Part shown: positions 25,646 to 34,554 of the stretch, one piece after another
Layout: each line of letters starts with the position of its first letter
How positions within the stretch are numbered: position 1 is the stretch's first letter
NCBI RefSeq assembly: GCF_026340675.1
Contig: NZ_JAPEOX010000009.1
Coordinates: 1-51,350 of the forward strand
Length of the DNA stretch: 51,350 nt
Direction of reading: 5' to 3'
Origin: Streptomyces sp. NBC_01264
GTDB taxonomy: Bacteria > Actinomycetota > Actinomycetes > Streptomycetales > Streptomycetaceae
The notes under the pieces: model-generated
Seen by the model: the letters and a program-made list of their open reading frames with translations, nothing else
What the model was told of the DNA's origin: nothing
Databases searched by the model: none
Position numbers and translations under genes: made by a program

Positions 25646-26596
25646 TCAGCTTGTGGCTTTGATCTGCTGGTTTGGTTGTTGCTTGTAGTGGTTGGCCTCG
25701 TACTCGGCGGGCGGGATGTGGCCGAGCTCACTGAAGAGGCGGCAGTTGTTGAACCAGTCGACCCACTCGGCGGTGGCGATCTCGACATCGGTAGGGGTCT
25801 TCCAGGGGCCGAGTCGCTTGATGACCTCGGTCTTGTACAGTCCGATGATCGATTCCATCAGGGCGTTGTCCAGGGCGTCGCCGACCGAGCCGATGCTCGC
25901 CGCGATCTCCTCCCGGGCCAGGTGGGCAGCCAGACGGAAACTCGTGTACTGGGAGCCGGCATCGCTGTGATGTATCAACTCCCTTGGAAGGACGGGCTGT
26001 CCGTCGCGTTCGCGGCGCCACAGCCCATCTCCAGGGCGGACAGGATCAGAGGCGTCTGCTTGTTCGTCGCGGCCGACCAGCCGACGATCGCGCGGGAGAA
26101 TGTGTCCACGACGAACGCGACGTATACCGTGCCCGACCAGGCCCCCACATACGTGAAGTCCGCCACCCAGACGCGATTGGGCGCGGTGGCGACGAAGGCG
26201 CGGTTCAGCAGGTCCGGCGCCCGGTCGGCGGTCTTGTCAGACACGGTGGTGACGACCTTCTTTCCGCGCACGGCCCCGGCCAGGCCGGCCGTCCTCATCA
26301 GCCGGGCGACGGTGCAGCGGGCCACGCCGGTGTGACCGGCTCGCTTGAGTGCGGCCCACATCTTGCGGACCCCGTACACGCTGTAGTTCTCCTCGTGGAT
26401 CTCCTTGATGACCGCGATCAGCTCGGCGTCGCGCACCGCCCGCGCGGACGGTACGGCCTTGTGATGGGCGTAGTAGGTGGACGGGTGGATGCCGCAGCCG
26501 TGCCCGGTGAGCGCTCTGCAGATCTACTCGACCCCGCCGAGGCGGTCCCGGTGCTCGTCGATGAACGCTACGAGCGTCGTTGTGGCCGGCGGTCGA
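25646..26596 (-). pseudogene. IS3-family orfB, inactivated
   Basis: The transposase is readable from the upstream linker (GIHPSTYYAHHK) through D in VWVADFTYVGAW, D in IHHSDAGSQYT and E in ALDNALMESIIGLYKTE to its stop. Two lesions are visible: an in-frame TAG at 26525-26527 and a one-base deletion near 26021-26024 that splits LEMG from WRRERDG. The upstream orfA is missing. Confidence 0.85.
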
Positions 26597-26700
26597 GCTC
26601 CGCCGACCCCGTGACCGTCACCCCGGCCACCTGCACTTCACCAGGCCGGCAACCAGGGACAGAGTCCCGCGAGTGCACGGCGACCGGCACAATTGACGGT

Positions 26701-26883
26701 ATGAGCAGTGACGATTCCCTGGAAGCAGCAGACCAGACCCTCCGCCAGGCGCAGGAAGCGCTGCACGCGGCCCGCCGGAACCTGGCCGCGGCCGTCCTCG
26801 ACGCCTACGCGAACGGGGAGACCGTCGTCCGGATCGCCGAGCGCACCGGCAGAACTGCCACCGAGGTCTGGAACACCCTCGCC
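26701..26883 (+). pseudogene. Small helix-turn-helix-like protein truncated by IS6
   Basis: ATG 26701 opens 61 codons (MSSDDSLEAADQTLRQAQEAL..., then ETVVRIAERTGRTATEVWNTLA). The first half is a coiled-coil-like helix; the second resembles a sigma-region-4 or resolvase-type HTH. The frame then enters IS6 copy D. Small Streptomyces proteins of this design are often ~65-75 residues, so only a few residues may be lost. Confidence 0.5.
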
Positions 26884-27446
26884 GGTGCTGTCACGTTGTC
26901 GGTGGTGTGATCGTTTGATGGCGCGTCAGGCCGTGCGGGGGTAGCCGGCGGCTGGTTGCTCAGGCCGCGGAGGGCATGGCGGCGGCGCCGGTGATCTGGT
27001 CCCAGATCGTGAAGCGGACGGTCATCTCAAGGCGGTGGCGGCGGGCGGCCATCAGGTGGCGTCCGGTTCGGAAGTGGGGTGAGATCCCGGTGAACGCGGC
27101 CAGGAACCGCTGCGCTCCGCCGACGCTGCGGAAGCCTTTCATCGCCCGTTCCCGCTGCCTCGTCGGCTGGTGCGAGTTCTCCGCCCGGTTGTTCAAACCC
27201 TTATGGGCACGGTGCTCGACCGAGGGCATCACCTCACGGTGCGCTGCCCCGTACGAGGCGAGCTTGTCGGTGATGATCACCCTCGGCACCTGCCCGGTTG
27301 TGGTGAGGAGCCGGCGGAAGAAACGCCTGGCAGCAGCCTTGTCACGCCGGCTCTGGACCAGGATGTCGAGCACGTTGCCGTCGGCGTCGACGGCCCGCCA
27401 CAAGTACTTCTGCTTCCCGCCGATCTTGATGAACACCTCGTCGAGA
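26884..27446 (-). mobile_element. IS6 copy D, 563-bp truncated copy
   Basis: Sequence as in copies A-C from its left end to the codons for LDEVFIKIGG. There another IS6 (copy E) begins in the same orientation. The transposase N-terminus is lost, so it is inactive. Confidence 0.9.
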
Positions 27447-27769
27447 GGTGCTGTCACGTTGTCGGTGGTGTGATCGTTTGATGGCGCGTCAGGCCGTGCG
27501 GGGGTAGCCGGCGGCTGGTTGCTCAGGCCGCGGAGGGCATGGCGGCGGCGCCGGTGATCTGGTCCCAGATCGTGAAGCGGACGGTCATCTCAAGGCGGTG
27601 GCGGCGGGCGGCCATCAGGTGGCGTCCGGTTCGGAAGTGGGGTGAGATCCCGGTGAACGCGGCCAGGAACCGCTGCGCTCCGCCGACGCTGCGGAAGCCT
27701 TTCATCGCCCGTTCCCGCTGCCTCGTCGGCTGGTGCGAGTTCTCCGCCCGGTTGTTCAAACCCTTATGG
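27447..27769 (-). mobile_element. IS6 copy E, 323-bp truncated copy
   Basis: Begins with a fresh GGTGCTGTCACG end directly inside copy D and stops at CCCTTATGG where the IS1182 element starts. It contains only the C-terminal third of the transposase, from HKGLNNRAENS onward. Confidence 0.9.
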
Positions 27770-29626
27770 ATCCTGCTGGCCAAATGTGGGGGGCAGTCAG
27801 GCCGTGAGGGTGAGGTCAAGTCTCGCGAGGTGACTGGTGCGGGTGTGGTCGAGGGGTTGGTTGTTCCACCAGGCGTCGAGGCGGATGAGGTTGAGGGCGA
27901 CGGCGGAGTAGACGTGTTCGAGGTGGGTCTTCGCGAGGCCGCGATAGCGGGCCCTGCGGTTACCGGTGACGGCTGTGGCCTGGCGGATGGTGCCCTCGAC
28001 GCCGGCGCGCAGGGCGTATGTGGTCTGCCAGTCGGCGTCCTGCTGGGCGGCGTGGTTCGTGTTGATCAGTTCCTGCAGGTCCCGTGGGCGCAGGGTGAGC
28101 TGGCGGCCCTGGCGTGTGGCGTCGGTGCATGCCGCTCTGACCGGGCAGGGGCCGCAGTCGGCCTCGTCGAAGCGGACCGCGATCCCTTCGCGGCCGTGTT
28201 GCCGGGCCGGGCTCCAGAACCTGCTGGTGGCGCCCTGGGGGCAGGTGGCTTGCTCGGCGTCCCAGTCGATGGTGAAGGCTTCGCGCTGGTAACCGGCGTT
28301 CTCCCGGTCCTGGCGGGAGGTGCCCGCCAGGAGCGGTGCGACCAGGGTGATCCCGAAGGCGGCCCGGGCCCCGGCGAGGAGTTCCGCGCTTGCGTAGCCG
28401 GAGTCGAGGTAGTGCTCGGCGGGCAGCAGGCCCCGGTCGGCGAGGGCCCGGTGGACGGGCTCGACCAGCTTCACATCGGGCACGGTCGCGTCCGTGGTCG
28501 CGACATGTGTGATCACGTTCGGGATGTCCGGACGCGCCCGGCGTCCCGGCCGCGGGGTCCCTCCGCCGGGCCGGGGCCGCTGGCAGACCTCGCTGATGTG
28601 CAGTTTGTACCCGGTCCAGTGTAGGGCGTTCTTGGTGCCGTTGCGGGCGTCGAGGTCGTAGGGCGAGGCCAGGCGCAGTCTGCCGGGCGGGAGACCCTCC
28701 TTGTCCGCCTCCCGCCGCTTGACCACCTCCCGCCCGTCGCCGCCGGTGGTGACCAGGTAGTTCTGCACAGTGATCCGGCGCAGGACCTGGACCGCGGGCA
28801 GCTCGCGCAGCCACAGGGGCGAGTGAGGGTTGTGGACCGCCCGCAGCAGGGCCACCGCGTCACGGCCGTAGTCCAGTACGAGTTCGTCCCGCTTGGCTTT
28901 GGAGCTGGCGGGACGCCAGCTCTCGTCGATGCGCCGCCCGTAGCGGCGGTTCCACCCACGGACGTCCACGGCCTGCGCCACCCAGTGCGGGGCCGCGGCG
29001 GACAGCGCCTCCAGCGCGGCCCGCACCGACTCCCCGCACAGCTCGAGGCGGTTCAGGTCCCGCACCGCCGCCAGTACGTGGGTGGAGTCGGTCCGCTGCT
29101 TACCCCCAGCCTTGACCAGGCCCTTGCCCTTCAATGCCGCCAGCAGCAGATCCAGTACCCGCTCCTCCAGGCCGTGCTCGACCACCCGGGTGCGGAACTC
29201 CGAGAGCACCGAGGCATCGAAGCCGACGTCCTCCAACTCCAGGCCAAGGCAGTACTTCCACGACAGGTCGAACCGGACCCGGTGGGCGGCGGCGCGGTCG
29301 GTCAGGTTCTCCGCCATCTGCAGCACCGTCACCATCGCCAGCCGCCCCGGCGACCAGCCCCGCCGGCCCCGCAGACCGAACGCCCCGGCGAACTCGGCAT
29401 CCGCGAACAGCCCGCCCAGCTCATCCCGCACCCGCATAGCCAACGGCGGCGCCCCACGACCAGCCACCGCCCGCGCGACCCGCACCGTCACCTCAGGGAC
29501 CTCGGGCCACTGCTCCGGCAGCAACGACATGACTCCCACCCCACCAGCCGGGAACGACAGAACCGGCCACCACCATGCCAACCGCCCGCCCTCACCGCAG
29601 GACACGACATTTGGCCAGCAGGATCC
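27768..29626 (-). mobile_element. IS1182-family element, complete
   Basis: About 1.86 kb with perfect 20-bp inverted ends GGATCCTGCTGGCCAAATGT (27768-27787 and 29607-29626). Both flanks are transposase 3' halves of IS6 elements in opposite orientation, cut at the same codon. Confidence 0.85.
27797..29530 (-). CDS. IS1182-family transposase
   Basis: 577 residues from ATG 29530 (MSLLPEQWPEVPEVTVRVAR). The frame is open further upstream, but that part is antisense to an IS6 remnant. Catalytic residues are D in QRTDSTHVLAAV, D in HYLDSGYASAEL and E in RAGVEGTIRQA. A C-terminal Cys cluster is present (CPQG, CGPCPVRAAC). The length is normal for the family and no lesions are seen, so it is probably active. 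Confidence 0.9.
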   Translation of the reverse strand: MSLLPEQWPEVPEVTVRVARAVAGRGAPPLAMRVRDELGGLFADAEFAGAFGLRGRRGWSPGRLAMVTVLQMAENLTDRAAAHRVRFDLSWKYCLGLELEDVGFDASVLSEFRTRVVEHGLEERVLDLLLAALKGKGLVKAGGKQRTDSTHVLAAVRDLNRLELCGESVRAALEALSAAAPHWVAQAVDVRGWNRRYGRRIDESWRPASSKAKRDELVLDYGRDAVALLRAVHNPHSPLWLRELPAVQVLRRITVQNYLVTTGGDGREVVKRREADKEGLPPGRLRLASPYDLDARNGTKNALHWTGYKLHISEVCQRPRPGGGTPRPGRRARPDIPNVITHVATTDATVPDVKLVEPVHRALADRGLLPAEHYLDSGYASAELLAGARAAFGITLVAPLLAGTSRQDRENAGYQREAFTIDWDAEQATCPQGATSRFWSPARQHGREGIAVRFDEADCGPCPVRAACTDATRQGRQLTLRPRDLQELINTNHAAQQDADWQTTYALRAGVEGTIRQATAVTGNRRARYRGLAKTHLEHVYSAVALNLIRLDAWWNNQPLDHTRTSHLARLDLTLTA

Positions 29627-29935
29627 ACAGGGGACTGAACAACCGGGCGGAGAACTCACACCAGCCCACCAGGCAGCGCGAACGCGCGATGAAGGGCTTC
29701 CGCAGTCCAGGCGGGGCGCAACGGTCCTGTCCGCGTTCATCGGAATCTCACCCCACTTCCGACCCGGACGCCACCTCATGACAGCCGGACGTCACCGCTT
29801 CGAAGTGAGCCTCCGCTTCACCACCTGGAACCACATCACCGGTGCCGACGGCCTGCCCGCCACGGCCTGAACAACAGACCGCCGGCGCCTCTCCCCGCCC
29901 CCAGATGATCATGTCCCCGATAACGTGACAGCACC
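29627..29935 (+). mobile_element. IS6 copy F, divergent 3' fragment
   Basis: Encodes GLNNRAENSHQPTRQRERAMKGFRS and further to the right end CGATAACGTGACAGCACC. It differs in many bases from copies A-E and carries a frameshift near ARTVL (GAQRSCPRSSESH instead of GAQRFLAAFTGISPH). Its left edge is at the IS1182 terminus. Confidence 0.8.
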
Positions 29936-29978
29936 TCTCCGGGGCTGGTTCGACGTGGAGCGCAGCGGAAGCAGTGCG

Positions 29979-30000
29979 AGTCCGGAGCGAAGCGCAGGAC
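29979..30000 (-). repeat. Copy 1 of a 22-nt hairpin repeat
   Basis: The reverse complement of GTCCTGCGCTTCGCTCCGGA and two flanking bases; it matches 41989-42015 and 42709-42735 over 22 of 22 nt. The core GCGCTTCGC can form a small hairpin inside an AGTCC/GGACT stem. Confidence 0.6.
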
Positions 30001-30141
30001 GTCCAGCCCAGGGCTCCCGCGCTCCGCACGGGAGTTGACGCCCCATCCGGGCCATCGCGATTGCCGCGCCTCCCCGCCCCACGTCCCCAACAGGCCCAAA
30101 CTTAATAGACGTCACCTACAACGACCGGAAAGGGACATCAC

Positions 30142-30639
30142 ATGCGATATGCACGCACCTCACTCGCCGCCGCCACCGTACTTCTCGCCCTCACCACCCT
30201 CAACGGCACCGCACACGCCAACAACGACCACGGTGACGGTGGCGACACCAAAACCTGCACCATCAATAACACCGGCAATCACAACACCGGAGCCTGCGGC
30301 GACATCAGCCACGGCGACAACGCCACCACCGGACAGTGGCACACGATTGGAGCCACGCAATTTCCTGCCCACGCTACCTTCACTGTCATGAATAACAGCA
30401 GCTTCGACCATATGGCCATTGTCTGTACCCCTCAATCGGCATGCCTGTACCCCGACCTTGGCGTTATTGACAACGGGAAGCAAACCACCATTTATGTCCT
30501 CGCGAGCACGACACTCAAAGGCCAGGTAAATGGAGCAACTTTGGGCTCTGCGAATATCGCCTATAGCAACAATACGGCCGTGGCCACCTGTACTACAGGA
30601 TGTAGCGCCGTCGGATCCGTCATCAACTTTCTGCCGTAG
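30142..30639 (+). CDS. Secreted modular protein P1
   Basis: 165 residues, ATG 30142 after GGAAAGGG. A signal peptide (MRYARTSLAAATVLLALTTL...AHA, ~26 residues) is followed by the family module: CTINNTGNHNTGACGDI then GDNATTGQWHTIG (~38-70). Next comes a beta-rich C-terminal domain with FTVMNNSS, several cysteines (VCTPQSAC, ATCTTGC) and IDNGKQTTIYVL. The module is shared with P2, P3 and P4, while the C-terminus is not. Unlike those, its upstream DNA is unrelated to the common leader. Role unknown; the secreted, disulfide-rich design suggests a surface or extracellular effector. Confidence 0.75.
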   Translation: MRYARTSLAAATVLLALTTLNGTAHANNDHGDGGDTKTCTINNTGNHNTGACGDISHGDNATTGQWHTIGATQFPAHATFTVMNNSSFDHMAIVCTPQSACLYPDLGVIDNGKQTTIYVLASTTLKGQVNGATLGSANIAYSNNTAVATCTTGCSAVGSVINFLP

Positions 30640-30825
30640 CCCGGTCTGCGGGAGTAGGGTCTGACCCTCGATCCTTCAGCCGTCTTCGTGGGGTGATCGG
30701 CTGGCCGCGTCGGCGACTCCGTGTGAGTCCTTGGGGTTCACTTGAGGGTAATGCGGTCCTGGAAGTAGATCGAGAATGTTACTTTATGGGGCGGCTGGTG
30801 CGGGTCCGGGGTGGAACGCAGTGCA

Positions 30826-31732
30826 GGCACTGAGCCTTTTCCAACCTCATGTTGAGGCGTGGTGGAGGGCGAGGACGGCCTTCACGATGTCGGTGATCCG
30901 GTTGGTGCTGCAGCGGAGCTTCCGTAGAAGACGCCAGGCCTTCAAGACGGCCATGGCCTGCTCGCCGACGCACCGAATCTTGGCGTGATTGCTGTTGTGC
31001 TGTCGCTTCCACTGCTTGAGCCGGCGGCCCCGGAAGGGGACTCGGATGTGCCGGCCGGCGCCTTGGCAGGCCAGGCCTTGTCCGCCCAGCACTTCAGGCC
31101 CAGGGCGGCGAGCGCGTCGACGATGCCATGGCTTCGGGCCGCGGTCAGGTCGTGAGTGGCTCCGGGCAGGGCTGGGGATGCCCAGAGCAGTCGGCCGAAC
31201 GGGTCGGTGAGGACCTGGACGTTCATGCCGTGCCGCTTGCGTTTTCCCGAGTAGCAGGGGGTGCCGGCGGCGATCCGGTCGATCGGCAACAGCGTGCCGT
31301 CCAGGATCACGAACGCCTTCGTCCGGGCCGTCTCCATCACCTCGGCCAGGGTCGGTGCGCGAGAGGCCAGGACTTCGATGGCCTCGCGTATGTACCGGTA
31401 AACGGTCGCGATGCCGATTCCGAACCCGGCGGCAAGCTGGGCGTAGGTGCCGCCGCACCGCAAGTGGGACAGGGCGAGCAGGGCCTGACGGCCGGCGGGC
31501 AGCCGTCGCCACCGCGTACCGATCTCCCGTTGCCGAACTGCGAGCTGCTCGGTCAGGTGCCGCAGGGTTCTGCTGGACAGATCGATCGAGGACGGGTAGA
31601 CGAGCACGCGAAGCTCCTGGCGGCACGGGTGATCTTGGTCGAGAACCCGTCTACCAGGAGCTTCGTCGTTCCGTACAGCCCACACCGACCAACACCACAG
31701 CCCCACCGGCAGGTTGAAAAGGGCTCAGTGCC
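30826..31732 (-). mobile_element. IS5-family element with intact ends
   Basis: 907 bp between inverted ends GGCACTGAGCCTTTTCCAAC (left) and the near-identical inverted right end at ~31711-31732. It appears to have landed beside an IS3 remnant. Confidence 0.8.
30847..31607 (-). pseudogene. IS5-family transposase, frameshifted by a 5-bp duplication
   Basis: Start is GTG 31607 after CAGGAG. The first frame carries the HTH (TYAQLAAGFGIGIATVYRYI), D in FVILDGTLLPID and D in CWADKAW. The sequence then leaves frame and continues 30847-ward as GRHIRVPFRGRRLKQWKRQHN with NRITDIVKAVLALHH. At 31067-31076 the pentamer CAGGC occurs twice in tandem; removing one copy restores an uninterrupted frame (ADKA-C-QGAGRHIRVPFRG). 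This looks like a recent inactivating slip. Confidence 0.85.
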
Positions 31733-31749
31733 GACCAGTGCCGAACGCG

Positions 31750-31824
31750 AGGAACTCGGGACTTGGTTACAAAGCCCCGCACGAAGTCTATCTCGAATAC
31801 GAGAAGATGCAGCTCGCAGCGTAA
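31750..31824 (+). pseudogene. IS3-family transposase 3' tail
   Basis: The last codons of an IS3 orfB (RNSGLGYKAPHEVYLEYEKM...AA-stop), resembling the tail of the fragment at 42110-42590 (HSGLGYRTPREVHDEYLNQQ). The upstream part was displaced by the IS5 element. Confidence 0.55.
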
Positions 31825-31871
31825 GTAACTCGCGCAAGCGCTGTCCGTTTTCTTCGGGGCCGCTCACTGGG

Positions 31872-32426
31872 CTATGGGGTGGGGGTGACGGTAATTGTTT
31901 TTGGGCCACCGTTGACGGTGCAGGTCCATCCGGATTTCGGTTGGCATCCGATCACGATGATGGTCAGGTCGGGCAAGTTGGGGTCGCCGCTCGGCTCCGT
32001 GATGGTGGTGCCAAACAGTGTTGCGATTGTTTGATCGGGAGTCTCGAGTGTCCCCGTGCCATTTCCCCGCATTCTGACCGTTGCGGTGCCGGGGATGGTG
32101 GGGGTGGTGGGGGTGGTGGCTGGGATGGTCGCGTTGCAGATTCCTGTGCACGTTAGTTCTTGCGTTGAGTGGTTTGTGATGGTGTAGACGGCGGTGGTGG
32201 GCGGGAGGGCTCCGAGTCCGCCGGTGGTGTGTCCTTGTCCGGTGGTGGCGTGGTCGCCGAAGGTGATGTTGCCGCAGGCGATGTTGCTGTGGTCTCCGAT
32301 GGTGCCGATGGTGATGGTGCAGTTGTTCCTTTTGGTGGTGTCGTCGGCGTGTGCGGTGGTGCCGCCGAGTGTGGTAAGGGCGAGGAGTGTGGTGGCGATG
32401 GCGAGTGCGGTGCGTGTGTAGCGCAT
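31872..32426 (-). CDS. Secreted modular protein P2
   Basis: 184 residues, ATG 32426 after GAGAGGAAA. The signal peptide (MRYTRTALAIATTLLALTTL...AHA) is almost identical to P4's. The module reads CTITIGTIGDHSNIACGNI then GDHATTGQGHTTGG. The C-terminal region is Thr/Pro-rich and beta-like (VYTITNHSTQELTCTGIC, ... GCQPKSGWTCTVNGGPKTI) with four cysteines. Its upstream leader (32427-32538) is homologous to those of P3 and P4 and is cut by an IS6 fragment. Function unknown. Confidence 0.8.
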   Translation of the reverse strand: MRYTRTALAIATTLLALTTLGGTTAHADDTTKRNNCTITIGTIGDHSNIACGNITFGDHATTGQGHTTGGLGALPPTTAVYTITNHSTQELTCTGICNATIPATTPTTPTIPGTATVRMRGNGTGTLETPDQTIATLFGTTITEPSGDPNLPDLTIIVIGCQPKSGWTCTVNGGPKTITVTPTP

Positions 32427-32538
32427 CTGGTTTCCTCTCGTTTCTGTTGGGTGTGGTTGTTGTATTTTGGGTGGGGTGTGGTGGTGGGCTGGAGGAGGCT
32501 TGGCCGTTCGGTTGGGTGAATTGGTGGAGTGTCTTGGT
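32427..32538 (-). promoter_or_regulatory. Conserved upstream leader of P2
   Basis: Read on the - strand it contains CCAATTCACCCAACCGAACG, then GGCCAAGCCTCC and a C/A-rich tract with CCACCACCACA leading to the ribosome-binding site. The same order occurs before P3 (40313-40423) and P4 (42931-43039). Homology continues right up to the IS6 end at 32539. Confidence 0.6.
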
Positions 32539-32719
32539 GGTGCTGTCACGTTGTCGGGGGTGTGATCGTTTGATGGTGTGTCAGGGTGTGCCGTGGCCTG
32601 GAGGGGCCGTGGTTCAGACCGTCGCGGGCATGCCGGCGACGCCGGTGATCTGATCCCAGATCGTGAAGCGGACCCTCATTTCGAAGCGGTGGCGGCTGGC
32701 GCTCATGAGGTGCCGGTGG
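32539..32719 (-). mobile_element. IS6 copy G, 181-bp terminal fragment
   Basis: GGTGCTGTCACGTTGTCGGG end plus the last transposase codons (ITGVAGMPATV-like). It is interrupted by IS6 copy H in the same orientation. Confidence 0.85.
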
Positions 32720-33583
32720 GGTGCTGTCACCTTGTCGGTGGTGTGATCGTTTGATTGCGCGTCAGGCCGTGCGGGGGTCGTCGGCGGCTGGTTGCTCAGA
32801 CCGTCGCGGGCATGCCGGCGACGCCGGTGATCTGGTCCCAGATCGCGAAGCGGACGGTCATTTCGAGGCGGTGGCGGCGGGCGGTCATGAGGTGCCGTCC
32901 GGGTCTGAAGTGGGGTGAGATCCCGGTGAACGCGGCCAGGAACCGTTGCGCCCCACCCGGGCTGCGGAACCCTTTCATAGCCCGTTCCCGCTGCCTCGTT
33001 GGCTGGTGCGAGTTCTCCGCCCGGTTGTTCAAACCCTTGTGGGAACGGTGCTCCACCGAGGGCATCACCTCGCGGTGCGCTGCCCCGTACGACTTCAGCT
33101 TGTCGGTGACGACCACCCGGGGCACCTGCCCGGTGGAGGTGAGGAGCCGACGGAAGAAACGCCTGGCCGCAGCCTTGTCACGTCGATTCTGCACCAGGAT
33201 GTCGAGGACGTTCCCGTCGGCGTCCACAGCCCGCCACAAGTACTTCCGCACCCCGCCGATCTTGACGAAGACCTCGTCCAAGTGCCACTTGTCGCCGGGC
33301 TGCGGGCGCCGCCGGCGCAACGCGTTGGCGTAGACCTGGCCGAACTTCAGACACCACCGGCGGATTGTCTCGTAGGAGACGACCACGCCCCGCTCGAGCA
33401 TCATCTCCTCCACCTCACGGAAGGAGAGCGGGAACCGGAAGTACAGCCACACACAGTGCGAAATGATCTCCACCGGGTAACGGTGATTCGCATACGACGG
33501 CATGCTCGACGACACGAATCAGGCCCCTCTCCGGACGGACAACCCGAAGATCATCTCACCCTGCCCGACAACGTGACAGTGCC
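32720..33583 (-). mobile_element. IS6 copy H, complete variant
   Basis: 864 bp with left end GGTGCTGTCACCTTGTCGG (one C for G change) and right end CGACAACGTGACAGTGCC. About 10% of bases differ from copies A-C, so it is an older or separately acquired lineage. Confidence 0.9.
32796..33515 (-). CDS. IS6-family transposase (copy H)
   Basis: 239 residues with intact DDE residues (WHLDEVFVKI, VVTDKLKSYG, NNRAENS). Relative to copies A-C it has GVRKYLWRA for GKQKYLWRA and KLKSYG for KLASYG. Confidence 0.95.
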   Translation of the reverse strand: MSSSMPSYANHRYPVEIISHCVWLYFRFPLSFREVEEMMLERGVVVSYETIRRWCLKFGQVYANALRRRRPQPGDKWHLDEVFVKIGGVRKYLWRAVDADGNVLDILVQNRRDKAAARRFFRRLLTSTGQVPRVVVTDKLKSYGAAHREVMPSVEHRSHKGLNNRAENSHQPTRQRERAMKGFRSPGGAQRFLAAFTGISPHFRPGRHLMTARRHRLEMTVRFAIWDQITGVAGMPATV

Positions 33584-34208
33584 CTTCGATGGAATCCTGA
33601 GCCTCCTTGCCGACCACTTGGGCCAAGGTCCCGAGGTTGCCCCTCAAGCAACCAAGCGTGGGCGCGGGCCCAAGGTCAACATCAGCATCGACTACGACGA
33701 CCCCAAGCCGACCACGACGCACACCATGGCCGGCAACACGGGCTACAGCCTCACCAGCAACTGGTTCGCCCAGCGAATGGGCCAGTTGATCGTGGCCCGA
33801 CGCGTTTCTGCATCCCAGATCGCGGTGTTCATGTACGTCGCCGGAGGCCAGAAGAAGGGCACCGGAATCACGTCGTACACCCAGCAGCAGATCACCGACG
33901 GGCTCAACGAAGAAGCGGTCAAGATTCCCGACGGCAAGAAGATCACGCGCCCGACGGTGAACAAAGCGGTCAAGGCGCTCTGCGACTGGGGATGGCTGGA
34001 GAGCGCAGGCTATGGTCGCATCCGGCTCAACGTCACCCTGTGGTTCAACGGGAACAGCGGGGAGCAGAAGGAAGTCCTGCAGGGGATCGCGTCCGACCAC
34101 GGCAACGATCCTGAGGGCTTCCCCCACAAGATCGGCCCCCGTGACATCCCCGGGCAGCAGGAGCTCGACTTCGAAAACCTGCCCCACGCCCGGGAGGCGA
34201 CAGGGTGA
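33584..34208 (+). CDS. Replication- or regulator-like winged-helix protein, 5' end cut by IS6
   Basis: The open frame runs out of the IS6 end for ~207 codons. The central region SNWFAQRMGQLIVARRVSASQIAVFMYVAG...SYTQQQITDGL...ITRPTVNKAVKALCDWGWLE is a winged-helix of the type found in plasmid replication initiators (RepL-like) and some plasmid regulators, with a recognition helix around RPTVNKAVKAL. An acidic tail ends at 34208. The start is lost. The next gene, 46 bp on, is another winged-helix, suggesting a two-gene plasmid maintenance or copy-control unit (inference). Confidence 0.55.
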
Positions 34209-34254
34209 TAAGAAACCGAATCCACCCACGAGGCGACCAAGGAGAGAAGACCCG

Positions 34255-34554
34255 ATGGCCAAGCCGGTGATGTCCCCACTTGTGACCGAACGCATCTGGG
34301 CCCTCCCCATCGGAGGCGCCGCGGTGAAGTTTCTCTCCTACCTGGTGTTCAGGAGCGAGCCTGGAAGCGGCGTGCTGCCCTCTCAAAAGACGATGGCGAT
34401 CGAGTACAACGTCAGCCCCTCGGCCATCAGCAACCTGCTGGATCCCCTATTTGAGCTAAACATCGTTCTGCGCACGCCGAGCGAACGTAGCAAGAGGGCC
34501 AACAGGTACAGCCTCCACCTGAGGTTCCCCCGTTGTTCGGGAGTTGCTGATTAG
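34255..34554 (+). CDS. Small winged-helix DNA-binding protein
   Basis: 99 residues, ATG 34255 after AAGGAGAGAAG, a strong ribosome-binding site. The sequence (LPIGGAAVKFLSYLVFR...LPSQKTMAIEYNVSPSAISNLLDPLFELNIVLR) is a GntR/MarR-like winged helix with the recognition helix at SPSAISNLLDPL. The last residues (PRCSGVAD) may be encoded by the left end of the neighbouring IS3 element, so the native C-terminus could be longer. It pairs with the preceding winged-helix gene. Confidence 0.6.
   Translation: MAKPVMSPLVTERIWALPIGGAAVKFLSYLVFRSEPGSGVLPSQKTMAIEYNVSPSAISNLLDPLFELNIVLRTPSERSKRANRYSLHLRFPRCSGVAD

Noticed and set aside
27968..29638. Several open frames on both strands within the IS1182 element
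   Set aside because: Only the 27797-29530 frame has the D, D, E residues and Cys cluster of the family; the others are shadows.
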